Shown here one piece after another: positions 12,101-26,200 of a stretch of 64,000 nucleotides of DNA (position 1 is its first letter; every line of letters starts with the position of its first letter). The stretch covers positions 65,282,542-65,346,541 of the forward strand of contig CM068584.1 in the NCBI GenBank assembly GCA_035048485.1, given 5' to 3'. The notes under the pieces were generated by a model. It was not told the origin of the DNA, did not search any database, and was given only the letters and a program-made list of their open reading frames with translations. This stretch comes from Pteria penguin (lineage: Eukaryota > Mollusca > Bivalvia > Pterioida > Pteriidae). Both the position numbers and the translations under genes were made by a program.

Positions 12101-15100
12101 GCAAAGAAATTAAGACCTAACCAATGTGGAGTGACGCCGACTTTGGTTTTCACTGTGTCATCCGCAGAATATCCGACTATGGATGGCCACAAACCCAACA
12201 CCTACCAATTCAGCTTTGCCGGGTCAGTGTGAAGAAGGGTAACATACAAAGCGGGCAAAGCTGAAGTTGAATGATTCTACTGATGACGATTTTATTTAAA
12301 AATTATTACAATTCTACTGATGAATTTTGCCTATTCTGTCTGGGGCATTTTACTCGGAAGTCTTATTACAGAGCTGGTCAGCATGTACGCTGGGACTCCA
12401 ACAGCCACTGTGTGGTCATAGACAGCAAAGGTTTCTTGGTCAACTTTGATTGCTCAGAAACTCACCGGATAATTTGCGAGAGAGTGCGAGGTGAGTTAAC
12501 ACAAGTAAACACAAAATACAGGACCTATCACATATTCAAACAATTTTTGAGAAAAAGATTTTTATACATGATTCATCATTTAAAATTTCTTGAAGAAAAG
12601 GGGTCATTTTGAATCTGTATGAGCGTTTAAAGGTATCACTGACAGAGTTTGCAATTGTGAGACATTGAACTTTCATTAGTTTATATTATTACATTATATT
12701 TCTTTAAATATATATATATACATAGATGCCCACGGCGGCAATAAAGTACATATAAGACAAAAATCGCAATGTTTTAGTTATAGAATTGAACCTAAAATGT
12801 GAAGGTACACATATCTATAGGCGAACTACATGTACTTACTGTTCAATACTGAATTATAATCACAAGTGCAAGACTAGAAACACTAGATTCGGCCCGCGAT
12901 ATTTATTATTATATACCCCTTTTCCAGGAAAACAAAAAGCCGGGATTTTAACATAGGCCATCTCAATCCGTAGCTATCCATTAGACTATGTATTTAAAAG
13001 TACAAGTAATTAAATATGTATCGACAAAATTTGTTTTTCTACTTGTCACTCTATTTTGTATATATTGGACCATTTGTTTTGATTGTATTTTAACCGGGGT
13101 AATTAAACTTATTGCTGGCGAACTGTTATATGTAGGAGTTATATACTAGTAACACAAGTATATACATGCATAATTAAGATAAATCATGTATTTTATTTTT
13201 ATAATAATATTTAATAATAACCACTTTTTAATTATACATGCTTGAATATAATGGAATTAATTGGTCTTTGATCTCTTCTCTTTATTTTACTTTAAGGAGC
13301 ACCCCAGAACTGCGATGCCATTAGAAAATGGTATCAGTTTGGAAACAACTGCTATAAAATCCTCATTAACAAAATGTCTTGGTATGATGCAGTGTAAGTA
13401 ATACGAGCTAGTGTTTAAAGGCCACCTATCTAATAACAACCTATATATCTTCTTTTCTGCTACTTCCGATCCGTCTGTCTGTCCATCTCTCTGAGACACT
13501 AAGGTTCTCCGGACTTTGCTTGTGCACCCATTGAATTTATTGAGTTGAAATGTAGAATGTAGTTTTGTATCAATGACTTACGGATAAATTTTCGAGTTTG
13601 GTCATGGTTGACCTATTTTTGGAAGACTTACGGTGGAAACCTTTGGGAGACATATATTGCTTCAACAATATTCGATATGCTTGTAATACATACATGTAAT
13701 TATGTATTAAGAAGTCAGCTTCTTTCGTGGCCGCTTAGAACAGGTTTTGGCCGTTCTTTCCAAGCTTAAAAATAGGAATACCTTTTACACGTAACTTTAT
13801 AAATTGTTTTCTATTGAGAATACATGTATAAGGAAATTCGAACGTTTACCAAAGAGCAAAGGCTGAATTTACTTGAATTTGGTGAAGTCCTCAGCTCCTG
13901 AAAGATAGCTGTGTCCAGTTTAGAATTTCGAAGATGTGACCATCCTAGGCTGACAGGTCAATTCTACTGCTGCCCTACATTAGTTAAATGACATTTTGCA
14001 TTGACACATTTAAACTGTGTTAATTTCAGCTAACATCAGTCAAATCTAACACAAAATTACCTCTGAAATGAAAAAATTGAAAATCATGTCAATGTCATCT
14101 GTGGTCTAGAATAAAGCGGACATATCTATGAAACTTCGACATTTAAAAAGTGGAATTTCACCAAGTACTCAGTGGTAGTTATAATAGTTATAATACAGAA
14201 TGGGTTAGGGTTAGGTTTAGTGTTTGAGTTATGGTTAGGATTAGGTTAGGGTTAGGGTTAGAGATGTTTTGAACGATTTCGTCAATAGCTTAATAAAAAA
14301 CATATATAGCATCATCATAGCGTATAATATGAAAAACATTTTGCGAAAAAAATAATAAACTTTTATGATATATTTTATTTCATTCAGAATAAAAGATGTA
14401 CATTAAAAGAGAAAAAGCTTATATTTATATATCAGAAATTTACGTGAATATTTGATTCTGAGATTTATTAACACAGGAATCAATGCGATCAGGAAGGCGG
14501 GAGCCTGGTCAATATATTATCAGAAACTGATGAAATTCACACCAGTGGACTGGCCTTCAGCAATCAAACATCAGTCTGGATTGGTTTACAGAGTGTGCAA
14601 ACAGTAAGATATGTGTTCCTTTAATAATCGTATTAGCATTATCTGACAATTGGCAACTCCTAAGTCCAACTCCTGATATGATGACAGTAGAAATATTGGT
14701 CTGAGCATTTGATGGTGTGCAAGAAAAAACATTTGGACAATAACAACAAATAACCCCCCCAGAAAAAAAAAGAAAAATAAAAATTAATAAAAATAAAAAA
14801 ATAAATATATAAATAGAAAATATATAAATTAAAATAAATACTAAATAAGTAATGTTAACTTACTAACAAACACATCACAGATGTCATTGGTTTGTTTTTA
14901 TTCTATATTAAGCCAGTGTAGTTTTTAGATATTTCATATAATATACCTTTTTCAAATTTTACATGGTGTAATGGAACAAATGAAGTTTTGTCACATAGAT
15001 TTGCGTCATATTACTGTGACGTCACAATCCAAGCAAATACGTATTAGGCCCCTTATATCATTTAAAATTTGAGAAAGGTATATTCTAACAAGTACGACAT

Positions 15101-17139
15101 CTTTCATCGACGTAGCTTTTACTCCAATAACAATGCCTACTAACTTTTGCATTATTCAATTCTTATTCATTTGGAAGGGACCTAATCAAATCACATGGAT
15201 GTGGACGAATGGTACAGCTTATAATCCATCTGTCAGTTACTGGTATCACGGCCAGGCACCAATTCCAGCAGGGTAGGTACTCAATATGCAAACATCCTCA
15301 CTCAAATTCCAGCAGGGTAGGTACTCAATATGCAAATATCCTTATGACTATAACTTTTGCGAAAGAAAATGATATTTACAGTATCTTCAAAGCAATTCGT
15401 CCAGTGAAAAGTTGTTAAAACAATGACTGCTTAAGGTAAAGAAAGAAAATCTAGAGGACATCTGACAAAGTTGTATGATACAAATCACCAAGGACATAAA
15501 CACAAAATATGATAATACATGTGTAGTAAAATATACACAGAAAAATTACATTACAAAATTACATTACATTACAAAATTGCTAGATTGTGCTGCGGTTCAG
15601 ATACCGATTTAGGACGTTCAATTAAAGTAACAAATGTCACTCATTTGGTATAATTCACCGTTTTGCAGGCTTCCGCCTTACAACTCACTACAAAAGCAGC
15701 ACAATCAAGGGACCCACATTAAAAAAAATCAACCAGCAGTGACACCAGCCTAGTGGTTAAAGTAATATAGAACATAGATACCTTTTATTTGTGTGCACCA
15801 GAGGCACATTTCGACAACTTTTGTCTCTTAGTAGAATGATTGGAATTATCTCATATCATCAAATCACTTCACTTGTAAAGTGTTAAACGTAATTGTTCAA
15901 AATACTACTACAGCACAGTGCATTATCTAAGAGCAGATGCCTAAAATATTACTCGACAATCCCCCACCCGAAACACTTAGAAATGAAGAAAAAATGTTCC
16001 CGGATTTCGCTTGCAATTTTATATAAAAATGTTGCTTATATCTTCGGTGTCAATATTGCATAACAGATTTATCATATCAGTGAATAAGACAACACATGTT
16101 CTAAAAGCAGTGAATTAAGATATGTTGCTTCTTATGACATATATTGTATCCTTCGATTTGCATACGCTGTTTTGTTTTCAATTGTGCAGTAAAAATGTCA
16201 ACGACTCGTGTGTATGGGTGAGCGGAACTCAGCCGGACTATCATAAAGCGTGGGCTATTGATGGTTGCACTGCACGAAAAGGGGCGGTTTGTAAGAAACC
16301 CAAAGGTCAGTATACAGACAGAGCTTCGGAACCTTTTATTGTTAACTGCAAAACAAAGTATCATCCGAATTTCGGTTTCAATGTATTATGAGTTCTTAAG
16401 TATCACATGGTTTATATTGTCACTTTCCCCCCATTCAAAAGACCTTCTTTATATTACATTTAAGCTCTCCTTAAATGTCCGTTATATAATATTTTATGGT
16501 TCAAGGTTTTGTTATTCTTATGTGATGTAGTAATCGAAGAATTGAAATTCAGGCAAAAACGGTCATGCATAAGAGAATTGTATAATGAAAAATACAATAT
16601 TCGTGTATTAGATTACTATGTCGCCTTTTAAGTCGCTTATTGCCGATTTGTCAGATACTTATGTAGGCAAATTTCCGTCAAATTGCATAATTTATCTGAA
16701 AGGGAATGGCAAAATTTGCCACCATATATTTTCAATAGTCACTATATTTTTCTTTTAACAGAAGTTCTTTGTCAAAAAGTGTTTCTACTTTAGTATAGAG
16801 TTTTCAACACAAATGTCAGATATAAAAGTGCTTACCTAAATAACGAGTTTCCTTTACGTAACGCATGATATAATATAGAAATTTACTCCCACATGTATAA
16901 TCATGATTTTTTTATTTACAAAAACTGTTTTAATACCCGGAACAATTTGGGATTTTATTGTTATTTAAATGTCTATTTCAGGTGTGTGTTTCCCGGGCTG
17001 GGTTCCTCATCAACAGCATTGCTTTCAATTCAATATTCGGTTCAAAAAGAATTGGCAGGACGCCGAGAATTATTGTCAAGCACAGGGAGGTCATCTCATA
17101 TCAATATATGGGTATGGTTGTATCTGCACATCTCAATCG

Positions 17140-17188
<49 letters not shown>

Positions 17189-17190
17189 TT

Positions 17191-17222
<32 letters not shown>

Positions 17223-20200
17223 GACTAATCACAAAAACTGTACTCTGAATTCAGTGTATATCATATTTCGTTGTGTTATAGAAAATATTCTTAATACCAA
17301 TATATGATAATAAGGTAAAATGAACTCTAATTATCATCATTAGATGCAATGATAAAGATATGTTTACCAATAAAGTAGAAATATTACATAGATAAATTTT
17401 CCTGCAAATAAAGGATTACTTTGTCGGATATTATCTCTTTGACTGATTCCTTTGGACAAGACTTTATGCCTTTCTAGTGAAATTTACCGTTGTGATTTCA
17501 TTTATAATAAACATTTCTTCTTAAGACAGTTAGTGAGTTTGTCTCGTCATTGAGACCAAATGCTTTTATAGGGTAATTATGAAGGAGAAAAGGCTTTTAG
17601 AATGACCATTGAATTCTCAAGTCAGACTATGGTCTGCGTCCTATCCTCCAAAAACTTTCAAAATATAAAGTGTATAACATTGGCGTATCATTTTAACCCT
17701 TTCTGGGATAAATGAGTTTAACTGAGTGGAAAATATTGTGTGTCAAAGTGAAATATGTTTTAATACCAAGTGAAAATTTTTTTGTCTTAATAGCTCTCGT
17801 TACACAAACTTTTTAAATTCCTACCTGGACGAGTTAGCATCAGCCCAAGTGGATAGTATATGGATTGGAGCAAGCGGTAAGTGGTCAGAGAGGAAAGTAA
17901 AATTTTATTTTTTTAATGTACTAAAAACTTCTGGAGTGAATGAAAAGTATTATGAAAAGAGATCTGATTTTATTGTAGCAAGTCTTAACATTATACGTAA
18001 TTAGTGGCATTTATGAATCTTAGATATCGATTGTTGACCAAAATATTCAATAGAGTCATTCTGAAATAAATTGTGAAAATATCTTGCGTTATGAAGAGGC
18101 GGCGTTAATTAGTTGGGAGCGTTTATGTTATGGGGTGGAGAGGTCCTGGGTTCGAAATCCACTTTTGACTCGTCTGTGCAGTGTAAGAATGACTAAAAAG
18201 TAATAATAGAACAAATTCTATTTATTTTCTGCTCTCTATATTCTACTATAGTTTTAAAGCAGATTTTAAAATCAAGTTATCTTAATGCAATTAAATTTTT
18301 TACAGATAATAATAATGACAGCGCTCCTTTTCAATGGTCTAGGGGCCCGATGGGCAAATTCACAAACTGGTTGGTTAATCCGCCTGTCAATACCAGAGCG
18401 AGGCTCGACTGTGCATATATTGCAACCGGTAAGTATTGTACAGCATATTGTAATAAGACTGAACAGTGCAAGTGGATAGGAGAGGGTGGAGAGGAGGAAG
18501 GGGAAAAGGATAAATGGTATGAGAGTAATGAGTCATATCTCATCATAAGTTGTGAACAGAAAATATTATGATCTAATATAGGCAAAGGAAATTGGAAGAC
18601 ATACAATCACCTTTCAGCCCTCCCCCTCTGACCAAAAAAAAAAAAAAAAAAAATCAAGATGGTGAATCTATTTAAGATGTAACCACCAGAATTCAATACA
18701 AATGTTTTGACAAAACGTCATTTAAAAGACAATTTCTTTATCAATAAAGGAAAGCGTATTTTATATTTATATAACTTTTGATTTAATAGACAATTTAAAA
18801 TCCTGGAATTGTGAAGTAAATAGATATATATTATTATAAATAAATATAAGTGATGATGCGTTTTTGTACATGTAACATGATATCAGAGACATTGATTCCT
18901 CCCGCTTTTATCATTTGATTCAGTCAAAATTTTTATATATCAAGTTAGATGTTGTTCCGGATGATTTCCCCATGCTACCCAGTTGTGTTCATACGTTATT
19001 ATGTTGCCAGCAAAAGCAACTCAATTTGTCCGACATCGTCTTTCTGTTTGTCTGCTTTTAGGAATCACACGTCTGAACAAAGGAGAGTAGGTGATGCAAT
19101 TTGTTACTTTGAACACTTGACTTAATACCTAATTGTATTACTGATTTTTATGCCCCAGATCGATAGATCGGGGGCCATTGTTTTTGTCCTGTCTGTCTGT
19201 CCGTTTATTTGTTTGTTTGTATGGGATATAGACTTCTTATTTCACATGCATACTTAATTGATGAAGCCCTTTCAAAGTGACACCAAGGTCAATGACCATT
19301 TGACCTTAACGCTAAAAGTAACATTTTGCCGCCGGGGGCATTAGTGTTTGACTAACTCAGCTAGTTTTTACTTTGTTAGCTTCAAACGGCAAATGGAGAA
19401 CAACTGATGACTGTACTCAACAGAAGGCTTTTGTCTGTAAGATGATAATGGGGAAGACTCCTAAAACCGTCACTACCCCCAGACGTAAGTAAGAAAAGTA
19501 AGAAGACATTTGACACAGTTGTGTGAGAAAAGTCGCTACGTACATACAGAGGATAGCAAAATATGCATATAAAAAGACAATCACAAAGTATTCAATTTTA
19601 ATGCACTTTATTGATTTGTCCCTTGAAATTGAATGCAGCTTTGTGCATTTTTGTTTAATAATTTGCAACTTCTTTTTGCATGACAGCAATTTGAATTTGA
19701 TGAAAATATTGCAAAGTATCTCAATTTCGAATTTGAGATCTATGTTAAACTTGAAAATGAAAATGTGTTCTTAACCTTTGATTCATCAAAAGTGAAAGAT
19801 TTTAGATTTACTTCATATCATTTATATCATTGCAGCTGCATATAAATGTGATGACGGTTGGTTATTAAATCAGGCTCAGTGCCATCAATTCAACGATTCA
19901 AAGCTCTCCTGGTTAGACGCAAGAACAGCCTGCAAATCACAAGGAGCAGATTTGGTCACCATATACAATGCAGATCTTCAGACATTCATACAGAGTAAAT
20001 TTGAGCTACTCATCAATCTACGCATAATAAAATAGAAAGTAACATAGACTTTTTATCCAAAGAAAAGAAAGAAAACATTTACTGGTGTTTTTATTTTTAC
20101 ATATACTTACTGATTATCATTCACACATGTTTATCTATCAAAATATAATTTGAAGTCGGTGTGGCCTCGAAGATTAATAGGATCTTACACCATGCTACGG

Positions 20201-23200
20201 AAGAGACAAAGACATCTCAATCCGAGTGCCCATGTCATGACGAAGCTTGCTGAGTCATTGATATCAATCGGCATGGGCACGAGGATTGAGATTTCTTTGT
20301 TTCTTCCGTCGCATGGTGTTTGATCCTTTTTCTCAGTACTTTGGGTGGGTCCGTTACAAAGGTCTAAATTTCTGTGCAGCGCACCAGGTACCATAAATAA
20401 CCGTGGAGTAACATAAAATATTAATCAATGAATCAAAATATAATTTGCAAGAAAAACTTAAAACTTCTATTTCAGGTCATGTGAAATCTGGACAGCAATA
20501 TTGGATTGGGTTGCACGACAGAAATAAAGAGAATAAATTTACCTGGTTAGATTCATATACCACAGTAAGTAATAAATGCACTTTGCAAGATGGGGTTCAT
20601 TCTCAAACACGGAGAAGATCCAGACAATTGGCTTTGAGTGTGATATACTTCTCAGGATTTATCTTCAGTTTTTAAGTAAATTCTAATTTTTTGAATTTTT
20701 TGGTTTTACTATGATTATTGCCTAGGTTGAGAAACACAAGTTAAAAATATTTCATCTATGTGGGTTTCTCCACTGAATTCAAATGCTGATATTCTCATAT
20801 TTACAATTACATTAATAATATATATAAAAAAATTTCCAGTATCGGTAAAATAAAATTCATACCCTATAATACACTAGAACTGCTTCTGACCTCTTCACAT
20901 TAAATAATCGGGCATTATGTAAAATTTTTAAATGTGGGTGGGTAGGTGAGGTATACAGACCTCTAAATCACCAACTGACGGCATGACAGTTGACCGTCCT
21001 AAGTCGGTATTGTTAAAATTTCGAAACGCAGTCAATAAGAACCAATTATAATACTAAACAAAATAGAGATATAAGCTACCATGGACCCCAGGAAAACAGG
21101 GATGGCGTCAGGTGCTATGGAGGAGTAAGCATCCCCTACCATGATGCCATATGATTATATGAGCTAGTATAACTCGCAGTGATGGTAACAATGTCACTAT
21201 AGTAAAATATGGTTAAATGTCGTGAAAGTAAAGATGTGTAACATTGTACAATCACAGTACGAACAGATTAGATAGGGCGTCAATTACATAGGGAAGGTAG
21301 CATGTCAGACAATGATTTTCGTATAAGTGCAAACAGGATGTTTATAGCGACCGTAAAATTGCATTATCATATTTGTAGAGTACTTTTTTCCATTGGGCAC
21401 CACACCAGCCAGATAACAGGGATGGCACTACGCATGCGTCGGAGAATTGCGTTGTCCAATGGAGCTGGGGAAATCATGGATGGAATGACGCAGACTGCTC
21501 TAAACTATTCCCATTTATTTGTCAAAAAGCTGCTGGTAATATTAAACTATAATTTATGTCTGTGTATCAATAACTTATAATGCATAAATATTTCTCATGA
21601 AATCTAATATTTATCACCTGTTATGACGTTATTGTGTTCTGTGGTACGCTACAGTGTAAAATTTTGATTTGGATTTTGTTTTCACAACAAATGTATTGCT
21701 TACATATTATTTCATATAGCATTTATCAATAGACCATTTCAATAAGGTGATTTATCTTGACCTTTGACCACCCGCCTTAACAAACGAGGGCAGATAACAC
21801 ACCTTACAAAGATGCTCTATATTCTAGTAACAGATATTATACATATTACTACTGTATATTTGTAGCTAATTCTCAACTACCTGTTACTCCCCCAAGTACT
21901 ACAGCATGTAAGTTCAGTAATATTCGTTGTCATTGTGACGTTATTCATCAGTTAAAATAACAAGTACTATAGATAACAATTTCCCTTCAAAAATTGATTT
22001 TGTTGTCTGTTATTGAATGGAATTATAATATATCATGCAAACTAATAATATGTTTATGATATATGACAGAAGAAATTCCTAAGTACAGCTGAAATATTAA
22101 TATGTTAATATAACAAAATATATATACTTCAGTATTTATTCCTATGAAGTCTTTGAATTTAGGCTTTGAGTACATAAGGAGAGTCCCCATCATGAATAGC
22201 TATATAATTAATTCCTTTTTTGTCTCTTCCTATTTGACACTGATATGCTTTGCTTTTAGTCTTTCACATTGTTTGGTAGGATTACCTCTTTATGAAGGTG
22301 ACTATTATGACAGGTCTCTCTGTATAACACTGTCAACCCATTCCCTTTATTTTAAAAGTTGGAAATCCACTAGCTCGAAACACAAAGACTATTATCTTTT
22401 GCATAATATTCGACCTAATTCAATTTTTAGCAACGTCTGAAGTTAATAGACCTTGTGGACAAATTACAAACTATTCAGTCAAATATTGTATATAAATATC
22501 AAATGAAAATAATTCTAAATGAGAAATGAATCACAAGGAATACGATAATTAATAATTGACATTTGAGATAGATGAAGATAGTGAATTCCAAAAGAAAAAA
22601 AAGGTCATGACATAATTTAATGTTGTAGTTTCTATAAGTAAGAAATGCGGAGTGAATTGGGAGGAAGATCCGAATACGAACTGGTGTTACCAATTCCACG
22701 ATGAACAACTGGATTGGAAGGATGCCCAGGACTTCTGTAGTCATCAAGGAGGGAATCTAGCAAGTATTCTGAGCAGAGAAGAACAGTTCTTTATCGGAGG
22801 TATTTCTTTTTCCTTCAAAAGATTTTCCTTCTAAATTTAACGTGACCGAGTGATTACATATTAGGCCTATAGTATAAAGATTCTCGTTGGCACGTTCAGT
22901 ATTATCATAACTGTATTGCACATTATTAAATTTTGTGCCTATTTATCTGTTACCTTAACATATCCATGGAGGTTTTGCCATATCTCTATTGCTCTCTTTT
23001 GAGATCCGTAGGTCAACATTAAAACAAGGAGTTTATGGGTTTTTGTTTTGTTTTTTAAATTTAGAATATTAATTTAAATATATGTTCTTGACTTAGAAAG
23101 GCATTCATGAAAAGAAAAACTAAATTCATGAAATGAAAAACTAACATTGCATTTTCTTAGTAGATAAAAAAAGTGCTTTGTTCTGTTAAATAGAAGAGAC

Positions 23201-26200
23201 ATAAAGTTTATGGGTGACATAAAATGTTTGACCTGCTTAAAAAGAAAATAACAATCTTCTGACCTGCTTAAAAAAGAAAATTACAATCTTCTTTTTTTCA
23301 ATAGCTCGAATACAACAGATGTCTTCCTTCAACATTTGGCTTGGTGCCAATGACATGTCACGTGAGGCACAATGGGTGTGGTCTGATGGAAGTGGTTTTC
23401 CATATTTTAACTGGGCCAAAGGTGTGTCATTCTGAATAATATGTTTACTTTCTATATACCAGAGATCAATTATATTTCAAGTAACTTTAGGTTCACGATG
23501 ATCTAACTTTGGATGGATTCCCGAGACATACTTTCGTTAGAAGTCATTTAGATGCTATATATTACGCAAAATCTGATAAGGGTCCCTTTTTATAATTCAT
23601 GTGAAGTCACATTACAGACATAACGTTAATATAAAATATCACAGACTTCATTAACTGTAGTGTCATAATTTAAGCAACTGTGAATTGAAAAGGAAAATTG
23701 AAAATGTGTGGTAATTTTTCATTACGTTGGTATATACATATATACGTTAGTATATACATATATACATATTATTACTTAACCTAAAAATCTAAATTTAATT
23801 CTAAACTTTTGGTTAAACAAGTCAAACATAGTGGGTGACATCAACACCTAGAGATGCTACAATAGGTCCGAATTTCCGTTCTTTTTATGATAGGAGTTTT
23901 GATTAAGATGATTGTTTGGATTATTTATGTTTTACATCACTTTCAACAATTTTTCAGCAATATTTCGACTTGAAAGCAGGAGGTATATAACTTCTTAAGC
24001 ATAGTGACATGCACAGGTAATCGTTTTCGGATAGCTTGGCTCTTGACCAAAAGGCCCCGTATATAGTTCGACTTGCTGTTACTTATCCTGTATATGAAAT
24101 GCGAGAGTAAAACCGAGATCCGTGCACATTCATATTGCTCAGTGCTTCAAAACGTGTTGGGGATTCCCGTTACAAACTTCGATATGTGAAGCTTAGGTCA
24201 ATATGTGAAGTTTATAAAGCAGATTTTGAATATGTCACACGTTAAATGAAATAATTTTGGTGTAACGAGAAAATTGGAAGCACTTCTGCTTCCCATCTGA
24301 CATTTTTACATGCATATAGATTTATATTTTCCCTATTGATTTATAGGCCAACCGGATGATTACCGTCACAATGAAGACTGTGTCGGTATTTGGTCGGAAA
24401 CTACGAAGTGGAACGACTTCAACTGTCGTAACCGTAACGGATTCATCTGCAAGAAGTTCTGTAGGTACCATCGTGATTGAATTTTATGATACCAATAAAT
24501 CTCTATTTCAGAGAGAGAGAGAGAGAGGGAGAGAGAAAGAGAGAGAGAGATATTATCCATTACTCATTCAGTGTAGATATCTATCCACATATAAATGTTT
24601 GTGTTTGTCAGAATTTCCCCAGGGAAAAATCAATAAATGTTTTTGGTTGTATTAGCTCCAGCACAATTACATGTTTAGTATTAAAATTCTTCTAACCCTC
24701 AAGGTTGTACGAAATTTTCAGTAATTCTAAATTGATCCGAAATATTTCAAATTTTCTGTGCAAAATATATATATGTTATTTTAAAACACTCCCTCATGTA
24801 CAGCTTTGTCGTTAGGTGGAATCTTTTGGCTATTACAGTAAAGCCGATTTGATTATTAGTTTGCTGTTCAAATATTTATGAAGCCGGCGTGGCCTAGTAG
24901 TATCGCGTCGGACTCCTGATCGGGAGGCCGGGGTTCGAGTCCTGCTCTGGTCATGCCGGTGTCCTGTCTTTCGGATGAGACAGTAAAAACCGAGGCCCCG
25001 TGTCGTGGTATGCATGGCACGTTAAAGATCCGTCACTGCTTCGGATGGGTCCGTTGCAAAGGTCAAAATTTGTATGCCCCGCATCAGGGAGATGCCGTCA
25101 CCATATACGTGAAATATTCACGGTGTGACGTAAAACAGGAATCAATCAATCAAATATTTATGCTTTCGATTTCCACAGTTTCGAATTTGAGCATCCATGA
25201 AAAGACATATAGTATATATTATTTACGCTTTTTTCTTTCTTTTAGAAGTTTTAATCTGTTCCTGATATTGTTTCATCTATATATTGTTTGGTATCAAGTC
25301 ATGGATGCATAATTTGAAATATTTATAAAGTAACTAGAAGTAAATATGAATTATTTTCCACAGCAAACGTGCGAACTACGCCATTCCAAACGACGCTACC
25401 GAACATACCAGGTAAGAGTGAAAAACAACAATGTTACATGGAAGAAACTATGAATCTTTTAATAGATTTTGAATTTATCAACTTTGGAATATCAAGTGAT
25501 ATGATTGATTAAATAGTTCAAATTAAAATAAAAGTGATGTCATTTTAAGTGAATTGAAAGTGATAGAAAGGATAAAAAAGAAAACAGAAGACATCTGACC
25601 AAGATGTATGACACAAATCAAAGGGACATCCATATTAAACATGATTGTAGTTAAATAAACACAGAAAACGAAATCACAAAAATTTTCGATAGCATTGCAG
25701 TTATCAAGCTGACAAAGGACGGTCAATTAGAGTAACAAACTAACTCATTAGGTATGAATAACCGGTTTAGAGACTTCTAACTTACCACTCACCGCTTAGA
25801 GACACTTAGATGAAATATTTTTTGTCAATTCTTTAATTTGATCCATAACATTATTCTGTTTCAGCCGGGAAAGTGATCGGCTGTCTTCCGGGTTGGTCAT
25901 TGAAGGGTGGTGCGTGCTTCAAAGCCGTCACAGCACAGCTGAACTGGTATCAGGCCCAACAAGCATGTCGTACACAAGGCGGAACACTAGCTAGTATAAC
26001 AAGCCAGACAGAACAGACTTTCATTTCAACGTTGTTGCCAAGAGGTTATTATAAAAGACATAAATTATAAAAAGTTATATATCAATTTATGAAACGTCAA
26101 AAATCTATACTAGACGTGTTATTGGTTGTGCCGAAAGTTTGTCTAGTACATATCTATGAACATGTATACTTGAATTGATCGAAAAATCTTTCATACCATA

